DNA of 64,000 bases from positions 1 to 64,000 of the IMG/VR virus record IMGVR_UViG_3300034061_003631, one strand, 5' to 3'. Within the stretch, counting starts at the first letter, position 1, and each line of letters starts with the position of its first letter. The stretch comes from a virus. A program made the translations under genes and the position numbers. The notes beneath the pieces are model-generated. The model saw only the letters and a list, made by a program, of their open reading frames with translations. It was not told the origin of the DNA and did no database searches. Shown piece after piece: positions 17,305 to 26,865 of the stretch.

Positions 17305-18351
17305 TTATACTTTTTTGTTAAGTTTTCCGATTACATTAGCGTAATTTTCTACGGTGGAAGATTCCATTGGTCTTACTGCAGAAAATGTCATTTCTTCATT
17401 AATTGGTTTTGCTCTTTGAAGTGGAGCTGGTCTTACAAAATTTGCTTGAGAAGTAAGGTAATTATTCTTAATTCCAAGTAATTTTGCTTGATATTCGCCA
17501 ACATTTTCAAAAGAGACGTTTTCCATCAATGATTGAAGTTTTGCAACTTGAGTGTCAGCCAAATCTCTAGTTTCAGCAACAAAGATGGTTGCACACTCGT
17601 TCAACATAAGTTGTTTCTTGATGTTGAGATTTTCGTTAATTGTGGCGTTTAAAGAATTTTCCAAATTTCTATTTTGTGCATAAAGCTCATCTAAAGCGTT
17701 ATACTTTTCATTTGGAACATCAATGTAGTGATTTTCAAAAAGATTCTTCAAACCAGTGATAAAGTTTTCAGCGATTTGAGTTTTGATTCCTTGTTCAACG
17801 GCAATATTGTTGTCTTGCATCCATTCTTCGACAACGTAATCAAGGTAATCGTCAACTTTTTCAACTAGAGTTGTTGTCACATTCTCAAGATAAGAAGCAA
17901 CGTTTTCGTCTAATTGATTGACAATTTTGTTTACTTTATTGTTTGTTTTTTCTGTTACCGCTGCTTCAAAAATTGCATGAAGTTGTGAAATAGTTTCACC
18001 AGAAACACTTTCACCTAGTAATGAAATTAAAGCATTTCTAAATTGCTCAGAATTGCTTTCTTCTACTTCAGTTACATCGGGTGTTTCGTTTTCGGTTTCT
18101 TCCTCATCTTCTTCTTCTTCAGCTTCATAACCAACAACGTTTTCTCTTTGTGAGGTTCCGTAATCGGCAGTATTCATCGAAGAAGGAAAAGCACCTGCAG
18201 CGGCTGCTGCTGGAGTTGGTACTTGTGCCTTAGCTAAATTATTAGCCTTAACAACAGGTCTTGGGATGTAAGTACCTTTTCCATCTGGGGTACGAGCATC
18301 ACCATTTACTGGGAATTGTCCTTGCATAAATTGTGGGTTTAGATTATTCAT
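17305..18351 (-). CDS. 22: Prohead core scaffold protein (gp22-like)
   Basis: About 348 residues from the ATG at 18351; the frame extends 15 nt to a TTG, but the ATG has AAGGA upstream. The protein has an acidic Glu/Asp run around residue 80-95, long helical segments and a basic C-terminus. It lies between protease and capsid genes, as T4 gene 22 does. Several Leu/Ile-X-Glu sites (such as LLGE and INE) would allow its destruction by gp21. It is probably the scaffold around which gp23 assembles. Confidence 0.8.
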   Translation of the reverse strand: MNNLNPQFMQGQFPVNGDARTPDGKGTYIPRPVVKANNLAKAQVPTPAAAAAGAFPSSMNTADYGTSQRENVVGYEAEEEEDEEETENETPDVTEVEESNSEQFRNALISLLGESVSGETISQLHAIFEAAVTEKTNNKVNKIVNQLDENVASYLENVTTTLVEKVDDYLDYVVEEWMQDNNIAVEQGIKTQIAENFITGLKNLFENHYIDVPNEKYNALDELYAQNRNLENSLNATINENLNIKKQLMLNECATIFVAETRDLADTQVAKLQSLMENVSFENVGEYQAKLLGIKNNYLTSQANFVRPAPLQRAKPINEEMTFSAVRPMESSTVENYANVIGKLNKKV

Positions 18352-18374
18352 TATTTTATCCTTCAAACTTTAAT

Positions 18375-18382
18375 TATTTATA
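18375..18382 (-). promoter_or_regulatory. Late promoter of the scaffold gene
   Basis: TATAAATA on the minus strand, 23 nt before the gene 22 ATG, with an AAGGA Shine-Dalgarno in the leader. Confidence 0.75.
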
Positions 18383-18386
18383 TTTT

Positions 18387-19130
18387 TTAATATATTCCTT
18401 TTCTTTTGCCTCTCTCAAGATAGCCACCTGCTCCAACAGCAGCGGCAGCTGTCTGAGAACCAATATTTGCCATATGTGATAGTGCAGATTGAGCACCAAA
18501 TGCTTTTGTAGCCCAATCTAGTGGATCTATTCCCATCATGGCCAATTGTGGTAACTTAGCAGAAACTTCTATACCAAGTCTACCAAATCTTCCTGTTGGA
18601 ACGCCAGCCATACCAGCTACAGTTGGGCTTAATCCCAACATACTTGCAATTGCTGTGGTTCCTCTTATGGCTGCAGAAGCAGCTGGTCCCGCAGCACCCA
18701 AAGAAGCAACTAATCCTGTCGTGGGAGCCATACCACCCAAATATCTTGCAGCCAATTCAGTTTTAATTAATTGTTTTGCACCAGACTTAATTAATGGATC
18801 TGGAACCCAACCAAGATAATGATTTAAAACAGAGTCAGCATTGGCTGCAACATTTCCCCAATATCCCTGTGATACAATATCAGAGCCAGATGGCATTGCT
18901 GTTCCGGGAGCAGCGGGTGTTCCTGCCCAAGGAGTTGACATGGATGCTCTTGAAGAACCACCTGTGATACCTACACCAGAGCCACCACCACCAGCAGTAA
19001 TTCTAGAAGGTCCGGAAGAACTTAAAGTTCTTGCTGGTTTGCCAACTAAACCATATCTTCTTTTTACTCTGGGTGGTTTACTAGCAGCTTCTAATAAAAT
19101 TTTATTGGTGTGGGGATCAAATAATGGCAT
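18387..19130 (-). CDS. Gly/Ala-rich prohead protein with a cleavable N-terminus
   Basis: A 247-residue protein between the protease and scaffold genes. Residues 1-14 end in Leu-Leu-Glu followed by Ala-Ala-Ser, a good gp21 site. The rest is basic, then Gly/Ser-rich, then strongly hydrophobic Ala/Gly helices (about residues 125-230) that could insert in a membrane. The canonical T4 head cluster has nothing of this kind here. It may be an internal protein that enters the host envelope with the DNA; that role is inferred. Confidence 0.5.
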   Translation of the reverse strand: MPLFDPHTNKILLEAASKPPRVKRRYGLVGKPARTLSSSGPSRITAGGGGSGVGITGGSSRASMSTPWAGTPAAPGTAMPSGSDIVSQGYWGNVAANADSVLNHYLGWVPDPLIKSGAKQLIKTELAARYLGGMAPTTGLVASLGAAGPAASAAIRGTTAIASMLGLSPTVAGMAGVPTGRFGRLGIEVSAKLPQLAMMGIDPLDWATKAFGAQSALSHMANIGSQTAAAAVGAGGYLERGKRKGIY

Positions 19131-19774
19131 TAGATATTCCTAAAATATTGTTCAAAAACTTTTACAATGTTTTTTTCTAGGTTTTTTGAACCAGATTTTT
19201 TAATAATTTTTCTTGCAGAATCTAATTGTCGTTCAGACCAAATACCATTTTCAAAAATCCATTCACGGCCTTCCATTATTCCGTTGACAAAAGCATTTGG
19301 TGCAGAAGGGTCAGCTACAATATCGATTGCAGCTAACATAAAATCTTCTTGAACTTCTTGATAACCATTTTTTGATTTTAGCGAACCCATACCTCTTGTA
19401 GATACACCAAGTTGGGCACCCTCATCAATAAGGTTTTTTACAATTTTGCCCATTGGCGTATCAAGAACTTTAGCCTTACCGTAGACATTTCTGCCATCTT
19501 CATATAGTTCTTTTACAATGTGCGAGACTCTATCAAGATTTACAGTAGGACCTGTTGGGTGGTTTAATTCACCCATTGCACGACCTTTAGCAACATATTC
19601 GTTAATATACCTTTTGCATTCTTTTAATAAGGTATTTTTTGGATAGATTCTTCCATTGCGGTTTTTAACGTCAGATTGCATAAATACACCTTCGATAAAA
19701 TAATGTTTATCGCCATTTCCGACATTTTCTTTGACGTATTTAATATCTTCAGTTAATTCTGTAATTAGTTTCAT
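19130..19774 (-). CDS. 21: Prohead maturation protease (gp21-like)
   Basis: A 214-residue serine protease of the T4 gp21/herpes assemblin type. GELNHPTGP carries the catalytic His (residue 72) and GVSTRGMGSL the nucleophilic Ser (residue 125); RNGRIYPK and DIVADPSAPNAFVNG are family landmarks. T4 gp21 cuts after Leu/Ile-X-Glu in scaffold, capsid and internal proteins. This matters here because many proteins in the window carry such a site near the N-terminus. Confidence 0.93.
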   Translation of the reverse strand: MKLITELTEDIKYVKENVGNGDKHYFIEGVFMQSDVKNRNGRIYPKNTLLKECKRYINEYVAKGRAMGELNHPTGPTVNLDRVSHIVKELYEDGRNVYGKAKVLDTPMGKIVKNLIDEGAQLGVSTRGMGSLKSKNGYQEVQEDFMLAAIDIVADPSAPNAFVNGIMEGREWIFENGIWSERQLDSARKIIKKSGSKNLEKNIVKVFEQYFRNI

Positions 19775-19783
19775 TGTTTTCCT

Positions 19784-20296
19784 TTAGCGGCCTGGTCCGG
19801 TGTCATCTGATCCTGGTTTTTTCTTTGGAAATTTTTTATTGTGTACATATTGAGCGTGTTTTTTAGAATAATAATCCCACCTTTGCTTGGCTCTATCCCA
19901 AGCTTCTCTAGCTCTTTTATATCCTTCTTTATCATCTGGATAGTCAGATGATTTTGGTGGATTAGTTGGGCTAAGTGGATGAGGGAAAAAATCTCTTATT
20001 CCTGGTGGGGCTGAATAGTTATCAGGATCTGGTCCGTAATAAGGTGGATCTGGCCAATCATAGGTTGGACTGCCCATAGCAGCACTAATTTCTCCTTCAC
20101 CAGTATCTGTTAAAGCTGTAAAATTTGGATTAGCGACTTCATTTACACTTTTAAAAACATTTTTTGCAACATTTGCATATTCATTTTTTAAACGATCTGA
20201 TAGCTTTTTGTATAATTCTTTAGAAGCATTTTCTTTAAATTGAACAATGTTTTCTTCCAATACATTTTTTACTAGGTTGTTTACTTTATTTTCCAT
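19784..20296 (-). CDS. Prohead core protein candidate (gp67/gp68 position)
   Basis: A 170-residue protein with a helical N-terminus (NLVKNVLEEN onward, containing a Leu-X-Glu site), a Pro/Tyr/Asp-rich centre and a basic C-terminus. T4 has the small core genes 67 and 68 between portal and protease; this gene and the next are at that place. No sequence match was recognised, so the call rests on position. Confidence 0.45.
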   Translation of the reverse strand: MENKVNNLVKNVLEENIVQFKENASKELYKKLSDRLKNEYANVAKNVFKSVNEVANPNFTALTDTGEGEISAAMGSPTYDWPDPPYYGPDPDNYSAPPGIRDFFPHPLSPTNPPKSSDYPDDKEGYKRAREAWDRAKQRWDYYSKKHAQYVHNKKFPKKKPGSDDTGPGR

Positions 20297-20302
20297 TTTT
20301 TC

Positions 20303-20728
20303 TCACTTGTAGATAGTTTGTGCGTTTCTATAAAACTCTAAGTGGTTTTTTAATTTATGCGGAGTTTGTAATATTTCTTCCAACATAAATTTTCTATTTT
20401 TTGGTGATAATGAATTAAAAAGCCCTGTTAAAGCTTTTAAATCAGATTCACTAATATTTATATAAGTTTCATTCTTCAATTTTAAACGATTATTAAATTT
20501 TAAATCATATTTTTCAACAAATTCTATAAAATAATTTAAATCTTCATTTGATTCAGTAGTTTCTGTTTTATTGAAAAAATTATTGTGTAGCTGCTCATTT
20601 ACTTCTGAAAGAGCATAATTTAATTTTAAAGATAAACAATCGGTAAGACTCTTTTTAAAAGCCAAATCTTCCTCTAATAAAAGATCTTTAATGCCTTGTT
20701 TTAATATTAGGGATGAAAGTTCATTCAT
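20303..20728 (-). CDS. Second prohead core protein candidate (gp67/gp68 position)
   Basis: A 141-residue, mostly helical, charged protein overlapping the end of the portal gene by 4 nt. The N-terminus (LKQGIKDLLLEED) contains a Leu-X-Glu site. The location between portal and protease suggests a core protein. The family was not recognised. Confidence 0.45.
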   Translation of the reverse strand: MNELSSLILKQGIKDLLLEEDLAFKKSLTDCLSLKLNYALSEVNEQLHNNFFNKTETTESNEDLNYFIEFVEKYDLKFNNRLKLKNETYINISESDLKALTGLFNSLSPKNRKFMLEEILQTPHKLKNHLEFYRNAQTIYK

Positions 20729-22284
20729 TGTTGTTGCCCTTCAGTTTGAGCTTGCATCTGCTGTGCCATTATTTGTTGCATTTGCTCTTGTCTCATTTTT
20801 TCAATATCAACCTTCATTTGTTGATCTATTTCTTGAATATCTTCATCAGTTTGTTTTAGAATCTTTCTTCTAATAAACTCTGAAGAGAAATACTTACCAA
20901 CATAAGGTTCTACAATAGATAGCATCTTAATTCTTTCAGCTAAAATTTCTGATTCTTTTAAATCCCAGAAATAATTATCGGTATTGTATACAAACTTAAT
21001 ATGTTCTTTGAGAACAGTCCAATCATCTTCTGTTATTACTCCACGTAGAAGCAATTGTACACGTAAAAAGTCATAGAATAACTTAGAAAAATGTGTTCTC
21101 AGTCTCTCAATAAATTTATAAAATTTTACTTCTTCTCTGGTAATTTCCACAGATCTTCCCATATTAAATCCGGTTTGATCTGCTACTAAACGACTCAATG
21201 GAACGTTTAAAGAATTATAAAGTTTCTTTTTAAAGTAATCAACGTCCTCAATTTGGGACATAGCATTGCCACCCGGCAATGTAGTAATTTGTGTTCCTTG
21301 TGAACCTTCTCTTCTTGGAAGCCAATAATCTTCCAAAACAGAAAGATGATTTCTTTCATCACGAATTTCACCACTGTTTTGATTATAGATGATTCGATTT
21401 CTAAATCGACTCATCATATCACGCATATACTGTTCAGCTTTTTGTTTTGGCAATTGTCCCACGTCAACATAAAATACTCTGCGTTCTGGTGCGCGAGCTA
21501 CGCGGTAAACTAGAAGAGCATCTTCTAGTTGTCTTAGCATGTTTAATGACCTTATGGCTTTGTGCAGATATCCCAAGACGCGCTTGGTGTTCATGTCAAT
21601 TACACCAGATGGAACGTAAACAACGCTGTCCAAAGAAAGGTGTAAACCACCAGGTCCAGTCAAAAGATAGGAATCTTTATCGGAATCAGTATAAAGATAA
21701 TATTCTTCAATTTCTTTGATCAAAGAAACTGGTTGATGAAAACCTTTTTGTGGTTCTTTTTTTACTTTACGAACCTTTTTAATTTTCATCGGATCAATTG
21801 GTAATATTTCTTTGATGCCTTCTTGAGGATTGTCTTTATCTATGACAATATTATAAAAAAGTTTTGAATCAATATACCATCTTCTAAAAATTTCATAACC
21901 ACGATCTTGAAAATCTAATAGACTTACAATTTTATCAAATTCTTTATAAATTTTAGTTTTGATTGCTTCGGATATTGGAACTTCTCTCAAATCCATTTTA
22001 ACTGGACGTTTTTCAGTTCCTTTGACAATCGCAGAATTAACAATTTCTTCAATTGCATTATCAATTTCTGGATATACAGCCATATTTCTATACTGTATTA
22101 CGGAACTAGATTCGTCTTTTAAAGTTCCAGTATAATCAATTGCGCTACTAAAAAAGCCACCAGCTTCAACAGTTACGGTACCATCGAAAGTTTCTGGTAC
22201 TGAAAACTTTTGTAAAACCTCTTCTTGGTTTTGATCTGCGGTTTTTTTCTTTCCAAACTCAAATCCAAATAGTTCAATTTCCAT
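20725..22284 (-). CDS. 20: Portal protein (gp20-like)
   Basis: A 519-residue protein, about the length of T4 gp20 (524). Characteristic stretches include YRNMAVYPEIDNAIEEIVN, LPIDPMKIKKVRKV, YVPSGVIDMNTKRVLGYLHKAIR and NVPLSRL. It forms the DNA entry vertex, binds the terminase and nucleates prohead assembly. The Gln/Met-rich C-terminal tail is unremarkable. A TCTAAATA late box is 5 nt before the ATG. Confidence 0.93.
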   Translation of the reverse strand: MEIELFGFEFGKKKTADQNQEEVLQKFSVPETFDGTVTVEAGGFFSSAIDYTGTLKDESSSVIQYRNMAVYPEIDNAIEEIVNSAIVKGTEKRPVKMDLREVPISEAIKTKIYKEFDKIVSLLDFQDRGYEIFRRWYIDSKLFYNIVIDKDNPQEGIKEILPIDPMKIKKVRKVKKEPQKGFHQPVSLIKEIEEYYLYTDSDKDSYLLTGPGGLHLSLDSVVYVPSGVIDMNTKRVLGYLHKAIRSLNMLRQLEDALLVYRVARAPERRVFYVDVGQLPKQKAEQYMRDMMSRFRNRIIYNQNSGEIRDERNHLSVLEDYWLPRREGSQGTQITTLPGGNAMSQIEDVDYFKKKLYNSLNVPLSRLVADQTGFNMGRSVEITREEVKFYKFIERLRTHFSKLFYDFLRVQLLLRGVITEDDWTVLKEHIKFVYNTDNYFWDLKESEILAERIKMLSIVEPYVGKYFSSEFIRRKILKQTDEDIQEIDQQMKVDIEKMRQEQMQQIMAQQMQAQTEGQQQ

Positions 22285-22289
22285 ATATG

Positions 22290-22297
22290 TATTTAGA
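22290..22297 (-). promoter_or_regulatory. Leaderless late promoter of the portal gene
   Basis: TCTAAATA on the minus strand ends exactly 5 nt before the portal ATG. With T4 late spacing this puts the transcript start on or next to the A of ATG. No Shine-Dalgarno fits. Confidence 0.6.
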
Positions 22298-22306
22298 ACG
22301 ACTTTA

Positions 22307-22885
22307 TTATGGTTCGGCTGTTAACCTGTTTCCAGCGTTATAAGCGCCGGAATAAAGTTTAATGTAGTCAAAAACCAAAACAACAGTAAATTGATTTAAC
22401 GTATTTGGGGTGGCCATATTTAAATTTACGTCCATTATAGCTCTGGGCCATACACCAAACATTTCAAATGTTTTTAATGAAGGGTCTATTTCGCCATTCA
22501 AATTTAATTGTTGAACTGTCCACGAATCAGCTTTATAATTTTTAAATGAATCTGAAATATTGTTGCTGTGTTGGTTTATTTGATTATGCCAATAGCTAAA
22601 CTTTTTCCACATATCATAAAGTTCTGGAGTATCGTCTATGACAGCAACGCTCCACGCTGGATATTGTTTTTCTCCAGGATAATACCCTTTACGACCAAAA
22701 TAATTATATTCCATTGTTAACGTTGACAAAGCTGGCATTTGCGTAGCTCTTATATGAAATTTACTCACAGAAGAAGGACCACCTCCCTGTACCTCTCCAT
22801 AAGGAAAATTACCAGTTACAACAAATCTATTTTGTCTTGTTCCACCACCGAATGCTGTTTTAAAATCATTGATATGTATTGTCAT
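22307..22885 (-). CDS. Tail tube protein, second copy (gp19-like)
   Basis: A 192-residue tail-tube protein. INDFKTAFGGGTRQNRFVVTG matches the start of the adjacent gp19 and the two can be followed along their length, so this is a tandem paralogue. T4 has one gp19; two may mean a mixed tube or a tube-end variant. It is separated by 2 nt from the upstream copy. Confidence 0.85.
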   Translation of the reverse strand: MTIHINDFKTAFGGGTRQNRFVVTGNFPYGEVQGGGPSSVSKFHIRATQMPALSTLTMEYNYFGRKGYYPGEKQYPAWSVAVIDDTPELYDMWKKFSYWHNQINQHSNNISDSFKNYKADSWTVQQLNLNGEIDPSLKTFEMFGVWPRAIMDVNLNMATPNTLNQFTVVLVFDYIKLYSGAYNAGNRLTAEP

Positions 22886-22887
22886 GG

Positions 22888-23457
22888 TTAAATACCCTTT
22901 ACAATTTCAAACCAATCAAAAGTTAAAACAACGCTAAAAACACATTGATCGGCTTTTGCCATATCTAAGTCCAACGCACTTATTTGACTTGGCCAACAAT
23001 TAATTAGCTTAATAGTTCTAATGGGCGGTATGCTAGCCGAAGGGCTACCATTTAATCCAAGTTGATTTACAGTCCAGTCAACTTGCAAGTCGCCATAATC
23101 AAAATCGCTACCAGCAACAGTGTGAGTTACGTGACCGTCTAAAAGTTCTTTCCACTTATTAAAAGCTTTCCATAAATTTTGTGTATTATTATCATCGTAT
23201 ACGGATACAGTCCAAAAACCATAAGCCCGATCACCAGCAAAATTTAATAGTCTGCCACGATATGGGACTTGAATCGTTCCTAACTCGGCTTTTGGTAAAC
23301 TTGCAGCAAATATTTTAAATTTAGTTTCATTTGCCGGAACACTTATCCCCGTAGCAGAACCACCAACGGTAGTTGGAAAGGCACCTACAACTTCAAATCT
23401 GTTGGCTCTTGTTCCACCACCAAAGGCAGTTTTAAATGCTGTAATTGAATTACTCAT
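22888..23457 (-). CDS. 19: Tail tube protein (gp19-like)
   Basis: A 189-residue protein directly after the sheath gene, the canonical gene 18-19 order. The N-terminus ITAFKTAFGGGTRANRFEVVG and the C-terminal ALDLDMAKADQCVFSVVLTFDWFEI are typical of T4-like tube proteins. It polymerises around the tape measure to form the inner tube of the contractile tail. Confidence 0.88.
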   Translation of the reverse strand: MSNSITAFKTAFGGGTRANRFEVVGAFPTTVGGSATGISVPANETKFKIFAASLPKAELGTIQVPYRGRLLNFAGDRAYGFWTVSVYDDNNTQNLWKAFNKWKELLDGHVTHTVAGSDFDYGDLQVDWTVNQLGLNGSPSASIPPIRTIKLINCWPSQISALDLDMAKADQCVFSVVLTFDWFEIVKGI

Positions 23458-23462
23458 TTATT

Positions 23463-24764
23463 TTATGATCCAGAAACTGAAACTGTTACTGTATAAGATG
23501 TTGTTGATAATATTGGTTTTACTGTTACGCTAGCATTTAAAGTAGAACTGTTATCTGTGTTATTGGTTGTGTCACAAATAATTTGTGTATAATTTGTATC
23601 AATATAATTTGATATTGTTGATATAAATGATTCTATTTGTGTCGATGCCGATGATCTTGTAGTGCTATTATTTAAGCTGAAAACATATTTTAAGAGAATT
23701 GCATTAACATTTTTTTGAATGTAATTTTGTAAGTATGCTGGACCAACTCTTTCTCCAGATGTGTATGTAAATCCTGCTGCAGCAGTTGCTCCAACAAGAT
23801 CAGATCCCAAGAAATAACTTGTAGATGTACCAGTATCTACTTTTGTATAAAAATTAACTCGATTTTTCTTGTACACATTTTTTGTACTATCATCAGTCCA
23901 ACTGACAATATTGTTAATTTTTGTGTTAAGTGGTGTCGAAAAATTTGAACCAGCAACAGTTAATGGCAAACTATTTGTATTTTTAGATCTAGTAAAAGCC
24001 CCAGCTACATCGGAAACAGATGAGATTGTGTATTCTAAACTTGTTCCGCTCTGCAAGCTATCTGTAGCAAAACTTGCTTTGAAGCTTTGGGCACCAACAT
24101 TAAAGATTCTATCCGATGCTGTTGCACCTTCGCTATATGGAACAAAAGCTGGACCCATAAAAGAGTCATAATTTATAGCAGTAAATCCTACACCATTTAA
24201 AGTCGATGCAAATACACCAAAAATGTAATCATTATCTCTTACAAAAGATACGTTTGAAGCATTTCCGGTTTGGCCCAAGAACAAATCAAGACCGTTTGTA
24301 TTTTCATTTAGATAGTCTTTCAGACCACTAGTAGAGCCTGCAATTATTAGATTACCGCCGTATGCCAAATAATTTAAAGCGTATATGAAATCATATCCAT
24401 TATTTTTTGGTGTTACTACAGTTCCTGCATACGAGAAGAATCCATGAGTACCACCCTCGGTGGTTTTGGATATTAAGCAATAAGTCACACCCTGCAAAAG
24501 GTTTAAATCGTTTATAAATGAATTGTAATCTGTATACAAAAGATAAGTTTCGCCTGTATTTCCTCTGGTTGGGTTTGCAAGCTGAGTTCTACCATAGATC
24601 AACCACCCGAAAAGACCACCTGGGTCATTTGAAGTGGCAGAAGAGGCCCCGTTAAACGTTGGCTGAACATATGTTGACCCAGCCAACATACCCGCATAGA
24701 GAGGATTTGTTGTTAGTTCGTTGCTAAAAATTAATGGTGCAATAAATGAATTTAGCGTTGGCAT
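23463..24764 (-). CDS. 18: Contractile tail sheath protein (gp18-like)
   Basis: A 433-residue protein between large terminase and tail tube genes. The C-terminal VNAILLKYVFSLNN...SFISTISNYIDTNYTQ region is the sheath handshake domain pattern. It is far shorter than T4 gp18 (659), so the outer protrusion domains are probably reduced. A late box TCTAAATA (24787-24794) and an AAGG Shine-Dalgarno precede the ATG. Confidence 0.82.
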   Translation of the reverse strand: MPTLNSFIAPLIFSNELTTNPLYAGMLAGSTYVQPTFNGASSATSNDPGGLFGWLIYGRTQLANPTRGNTGETYLLYTDYNSFINDLNLLQGVTYCLISKTTEGGTHGFFSYAGTVVTPKNNGYDFIYALNYLAYGGNLIIAGSTSGLKDYLNENTNGLDLFLGQTGNASNVSFVRDNDYIFGVFASTLNGVGFTAINYDSFMGPAFVPYSEGATASDRIFNVGAQSFKASFATDSLQSGTSLEYTISSVSDVAGAFTRSKNTNSLPLTVAGSNFSTPLNTKINNIVSWTDDSTKNVYKKNRVNFYTKVDTGTSTSYFLGSDLVGATAAAGFTYTSGERVGPAYLQNYIQKNVNAILLKYVFSLNNSTTRSSASTQIESFISTISNYIDTNYTQIICDTTNNTDNSSTLNASVTVKPILSTTSYTVTVSVSGS

Positions 24765-24786
24765 CGTTTTACCTTAGTTATATTAT

Positions 24787-24794
24787 TATTTAGA
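24787..24794 (-). promoter_or_regulatory. Late promoter of the sheath gene
   Basis: TCTAAATA on the minus strand with a 22-nt gap to the ATG; AAGG lies in the leader. This is a conventional late arrangement. Confidence 0.55.
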
Positions 24795-24797
24795 AAT

Positions 24798-26441
24798 TTA
24801 TGCCGGATACCAAATTACCTCCCCATCAGAAAATTTGTCTTCGTCGTCAAAAGGATTTAACATAAACAAGGTATTATCTTCTTCTGGATCTTTGGCATTT
24901 TCAAAATTTAATTTAGCAGACTCAATTAAATCTGAATAATATTCTTGACGACACAACCAAGCAAAAAATACTAACGTCATGACCATGTCATCATTGTGAC
25001 CTTCGTCCGCTTTAAAAGTATTTGATCTGGATACGAAAGTCATCAATTCATTTATGATTCTTTCGTCATTTAATAAAATTTTATCTTCTTCAATTAATCT
25101 TTTTAAAATAGAACATCCTAGTTTTTTTGTTTGAGCTGTTGTCCTGAGACCAAATTCACTTCTGTTACTTGCAAATCCTTGGGACAACATTTGCCCTTTT
25201 CGACCTTTTATAATGGTCATCAATAAATTTTCATATTCTAAATCATTATATAATATAGAGGCCACTTGCCCACCAATATCATTTGTTTCTACTAATACAT
25301 AAGCATTATTATATTTTTCAGCAACATTTTTTATTACTGTTGGAAAATGAAAAGGGCTAACTGTGTTGTTTTTGTATGTTGCAACAACTTCATACGGTGT
25401 TTTACTTCCGTTGACAACTGTTATGGCGGAATAATCTGATCCCTGTCCCCTAGATACATCTGCCATGTTAAAATAGATATCATCTTTATTTGGCTCTTTA
25501 AAAATTCTCAGACCTTCTTTATCTTCCGACAAAAACTGTTCCGAAGCTAAAACATTTAACTTTGTAGAAGATATTAAAGTATTTGACGAACCTAAAAAGC
25601 TACAACCATATTCTTGTTGAAACTGCTCTTCGCTAGTGTTTGCTATTTGTTCTGCTGCCCACTTATCATCTCTTCGTGGTCCGCCTGGGGTTATTGGAAC
25701 GTCCCGCCAAGAAACTTCTATTGGTACGAATTTATTTTTAAGTTTATGCCCCTCAGGTCTATTTGCATCTATCCAAAGTTTGTGAAAGTGATTCATTCCA
25801 TTTGGGGTTGATACAATAATAAGTTTAGTGGTAGTTCCCGCTGAAATAGTCGGATAAGTAGACGAATAAAATTCTTCTGCTACGTGAGAAGGCAAGAATG
25901 CGTATTCGTCAAGAAGAAGTAAATTAAAAGAACCACCACGGATTGCACTTGAAGAAGTTGCATCACATATTACTCTAGAACCATTTTCTAGTTTAAATGA
26001 TGTTTTGTTCCATTCCACAACACCTTGTTGTAAAAACTGTGGTAAATTTTCATAAGCCAATTGAAGTTTTGCAAACAACTCGTCTTTGGCTGTTTTAAGT
26101 TTGTTTGCAAGAATTGCCACGCTAACGCTTTGATTAAACGTAACATAATGACAAATATAACCAATTACAGAAGTAGACTTACCGGATTGGCGCGGCCACT
26201 TTGAAATTGTAAATCTGTTGGCGTGTATTGTATTGACGAATCTTTGTTGATAATCGTATAATTCGAAGGGCATTACACCTTTATCAAGAGTTTTAACTTT
26301 TACATATTTTTTGCAAAAATATACAGGGTCATTGGCACAGCGAACATATTCTTTTAACTGTTCTTCTGTATAATTTAATTGAATCCCCGGTGGTTTTAAT
26401 TTTGGATTATTTCGGTAACCCTGGTTATTGTTTTGGGACAT
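24798..26441 (-). CDS. 17: Terminase large subunit (gp17-like)
   Basis: About 547 residues from the ATG at 26441; a TTG 21 nt upstream extends the frame, but GAGG precedes the ATG. The N-terminal ATPase has Walker A RQSGKST at about residues 84-90 and Walker B LLLLDE at about 174-179. The C-terminal RNase-H-like nuclease has the acidic residues in MADVSRGQGSDYSA, LVETND and HNDDMVM. It packages DNA through the portal. The gene overlaps gene 16 by 17 nt. Confidence 0.95.
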   Translation of the reverse strand: MSQNNNQGYRNNPKLKPPGIQLNYTEEQLKEYVRCANDPVYFCKKYVKVKTLDKGVMPFELYDYQQRFVNTIHANRFTISKWPRQSGKSTSVIGYICHYVTFNQSVSVAILANKLKTAKDELFAKLQLAYENLPQFLQQGVVEWNKTSFKLENGSRVICDATSSSAIRGGSFNLLLLDEYAFLPSHVAEEFYSSTYPTISAGTTTKLIIVSTPNGMNHFHKLWIDANRPEGHKLKNKFVPIEVSWRDVPITPGGPRRDDKWAAEQIANTSEEQFQQEYGCSFLGSSNTLISSTKLNVLASEQFLSEDKEGLRIFKEPNKDDIYFNMADVSRGQGSDYSAITVVNGSKTPYEVVATYKNNTVSPFHFPTVIKNVAEKYNNAYVLVETNDIGGQVASILYNDLEYENLLMTIIKGRKGQMLSQGFASNRSEFGLRTTAQTKKLGCSILKRLIEEDKILLNDERIINELMTFVSRSNTFKADEGHNDDMVMTLVFFAWLCRQEYYSDLIESAKLNFENAKDPEEDNTLFMLNPFDDEDKFSDGEVIWYPA

Positions 26442-26865
26442 CTTTAACAACCTCAGCTTCAATCACTTCTTTTTCAGTGCTTCTATCTTTATTTAACAAG
26501 TTTTGAAGATCTTTGGTTGAACCAACAAATACAGCATTGTTTGTTTGTTTTACGGTTGTTTTATCTGTTCCAGTTGTTGCTTTTGCTTTTTTATGCACAT
26601 CTAAAACGTTATTATTCAAATCTGCCATAGTTTTTAATAAGATTGCAACAACTTCAAAGGCTCTTGGAGAATCTGATTCAGTTGCAACCTTTAAAGCGCT
26701 TTCCAGAGCAACATTACCATTTTGAATAAGATCTTTTAAATTTGATTGAACTAGTTCATAATCTTTTTGAAAATTACCAAGATCAAATGTACCACCAGAA
26801 ATTTCTTTTGATGGTTTTTCATTTTCGTTTGGTAAATTAAAAAACTGTGTTAAATTTTTATTCAT
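26425..26865 (-). CDS. 16: Terminase small subunit (gp16-like)
   Basis: A 146-residue protein from the ATG at 26865, overlapping the end of gene 15 by 8 nt. The central helical pair (DYELVQSNLKDLIQNG...ALKVATESDSPRAFEVVAILLKTMADLNN) is the oligomerisation core of T4-like small terminases. The order 15-16-17 supports the call. Confidence 0.88.
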   Translation of the reverse strand: MNKNLTQFFNLPNENEKPSKEISGGTFDLGNFQKDYELVQSNLKDLIQNGNVALESALKVATESDSPRAFEVVAILLKTMADLNNNVLDVHKKAKATTGTDKTTVKQTNNAVFVGSTKDLQNLLNKDRSTEKEVIEAEVVKDVPKQ

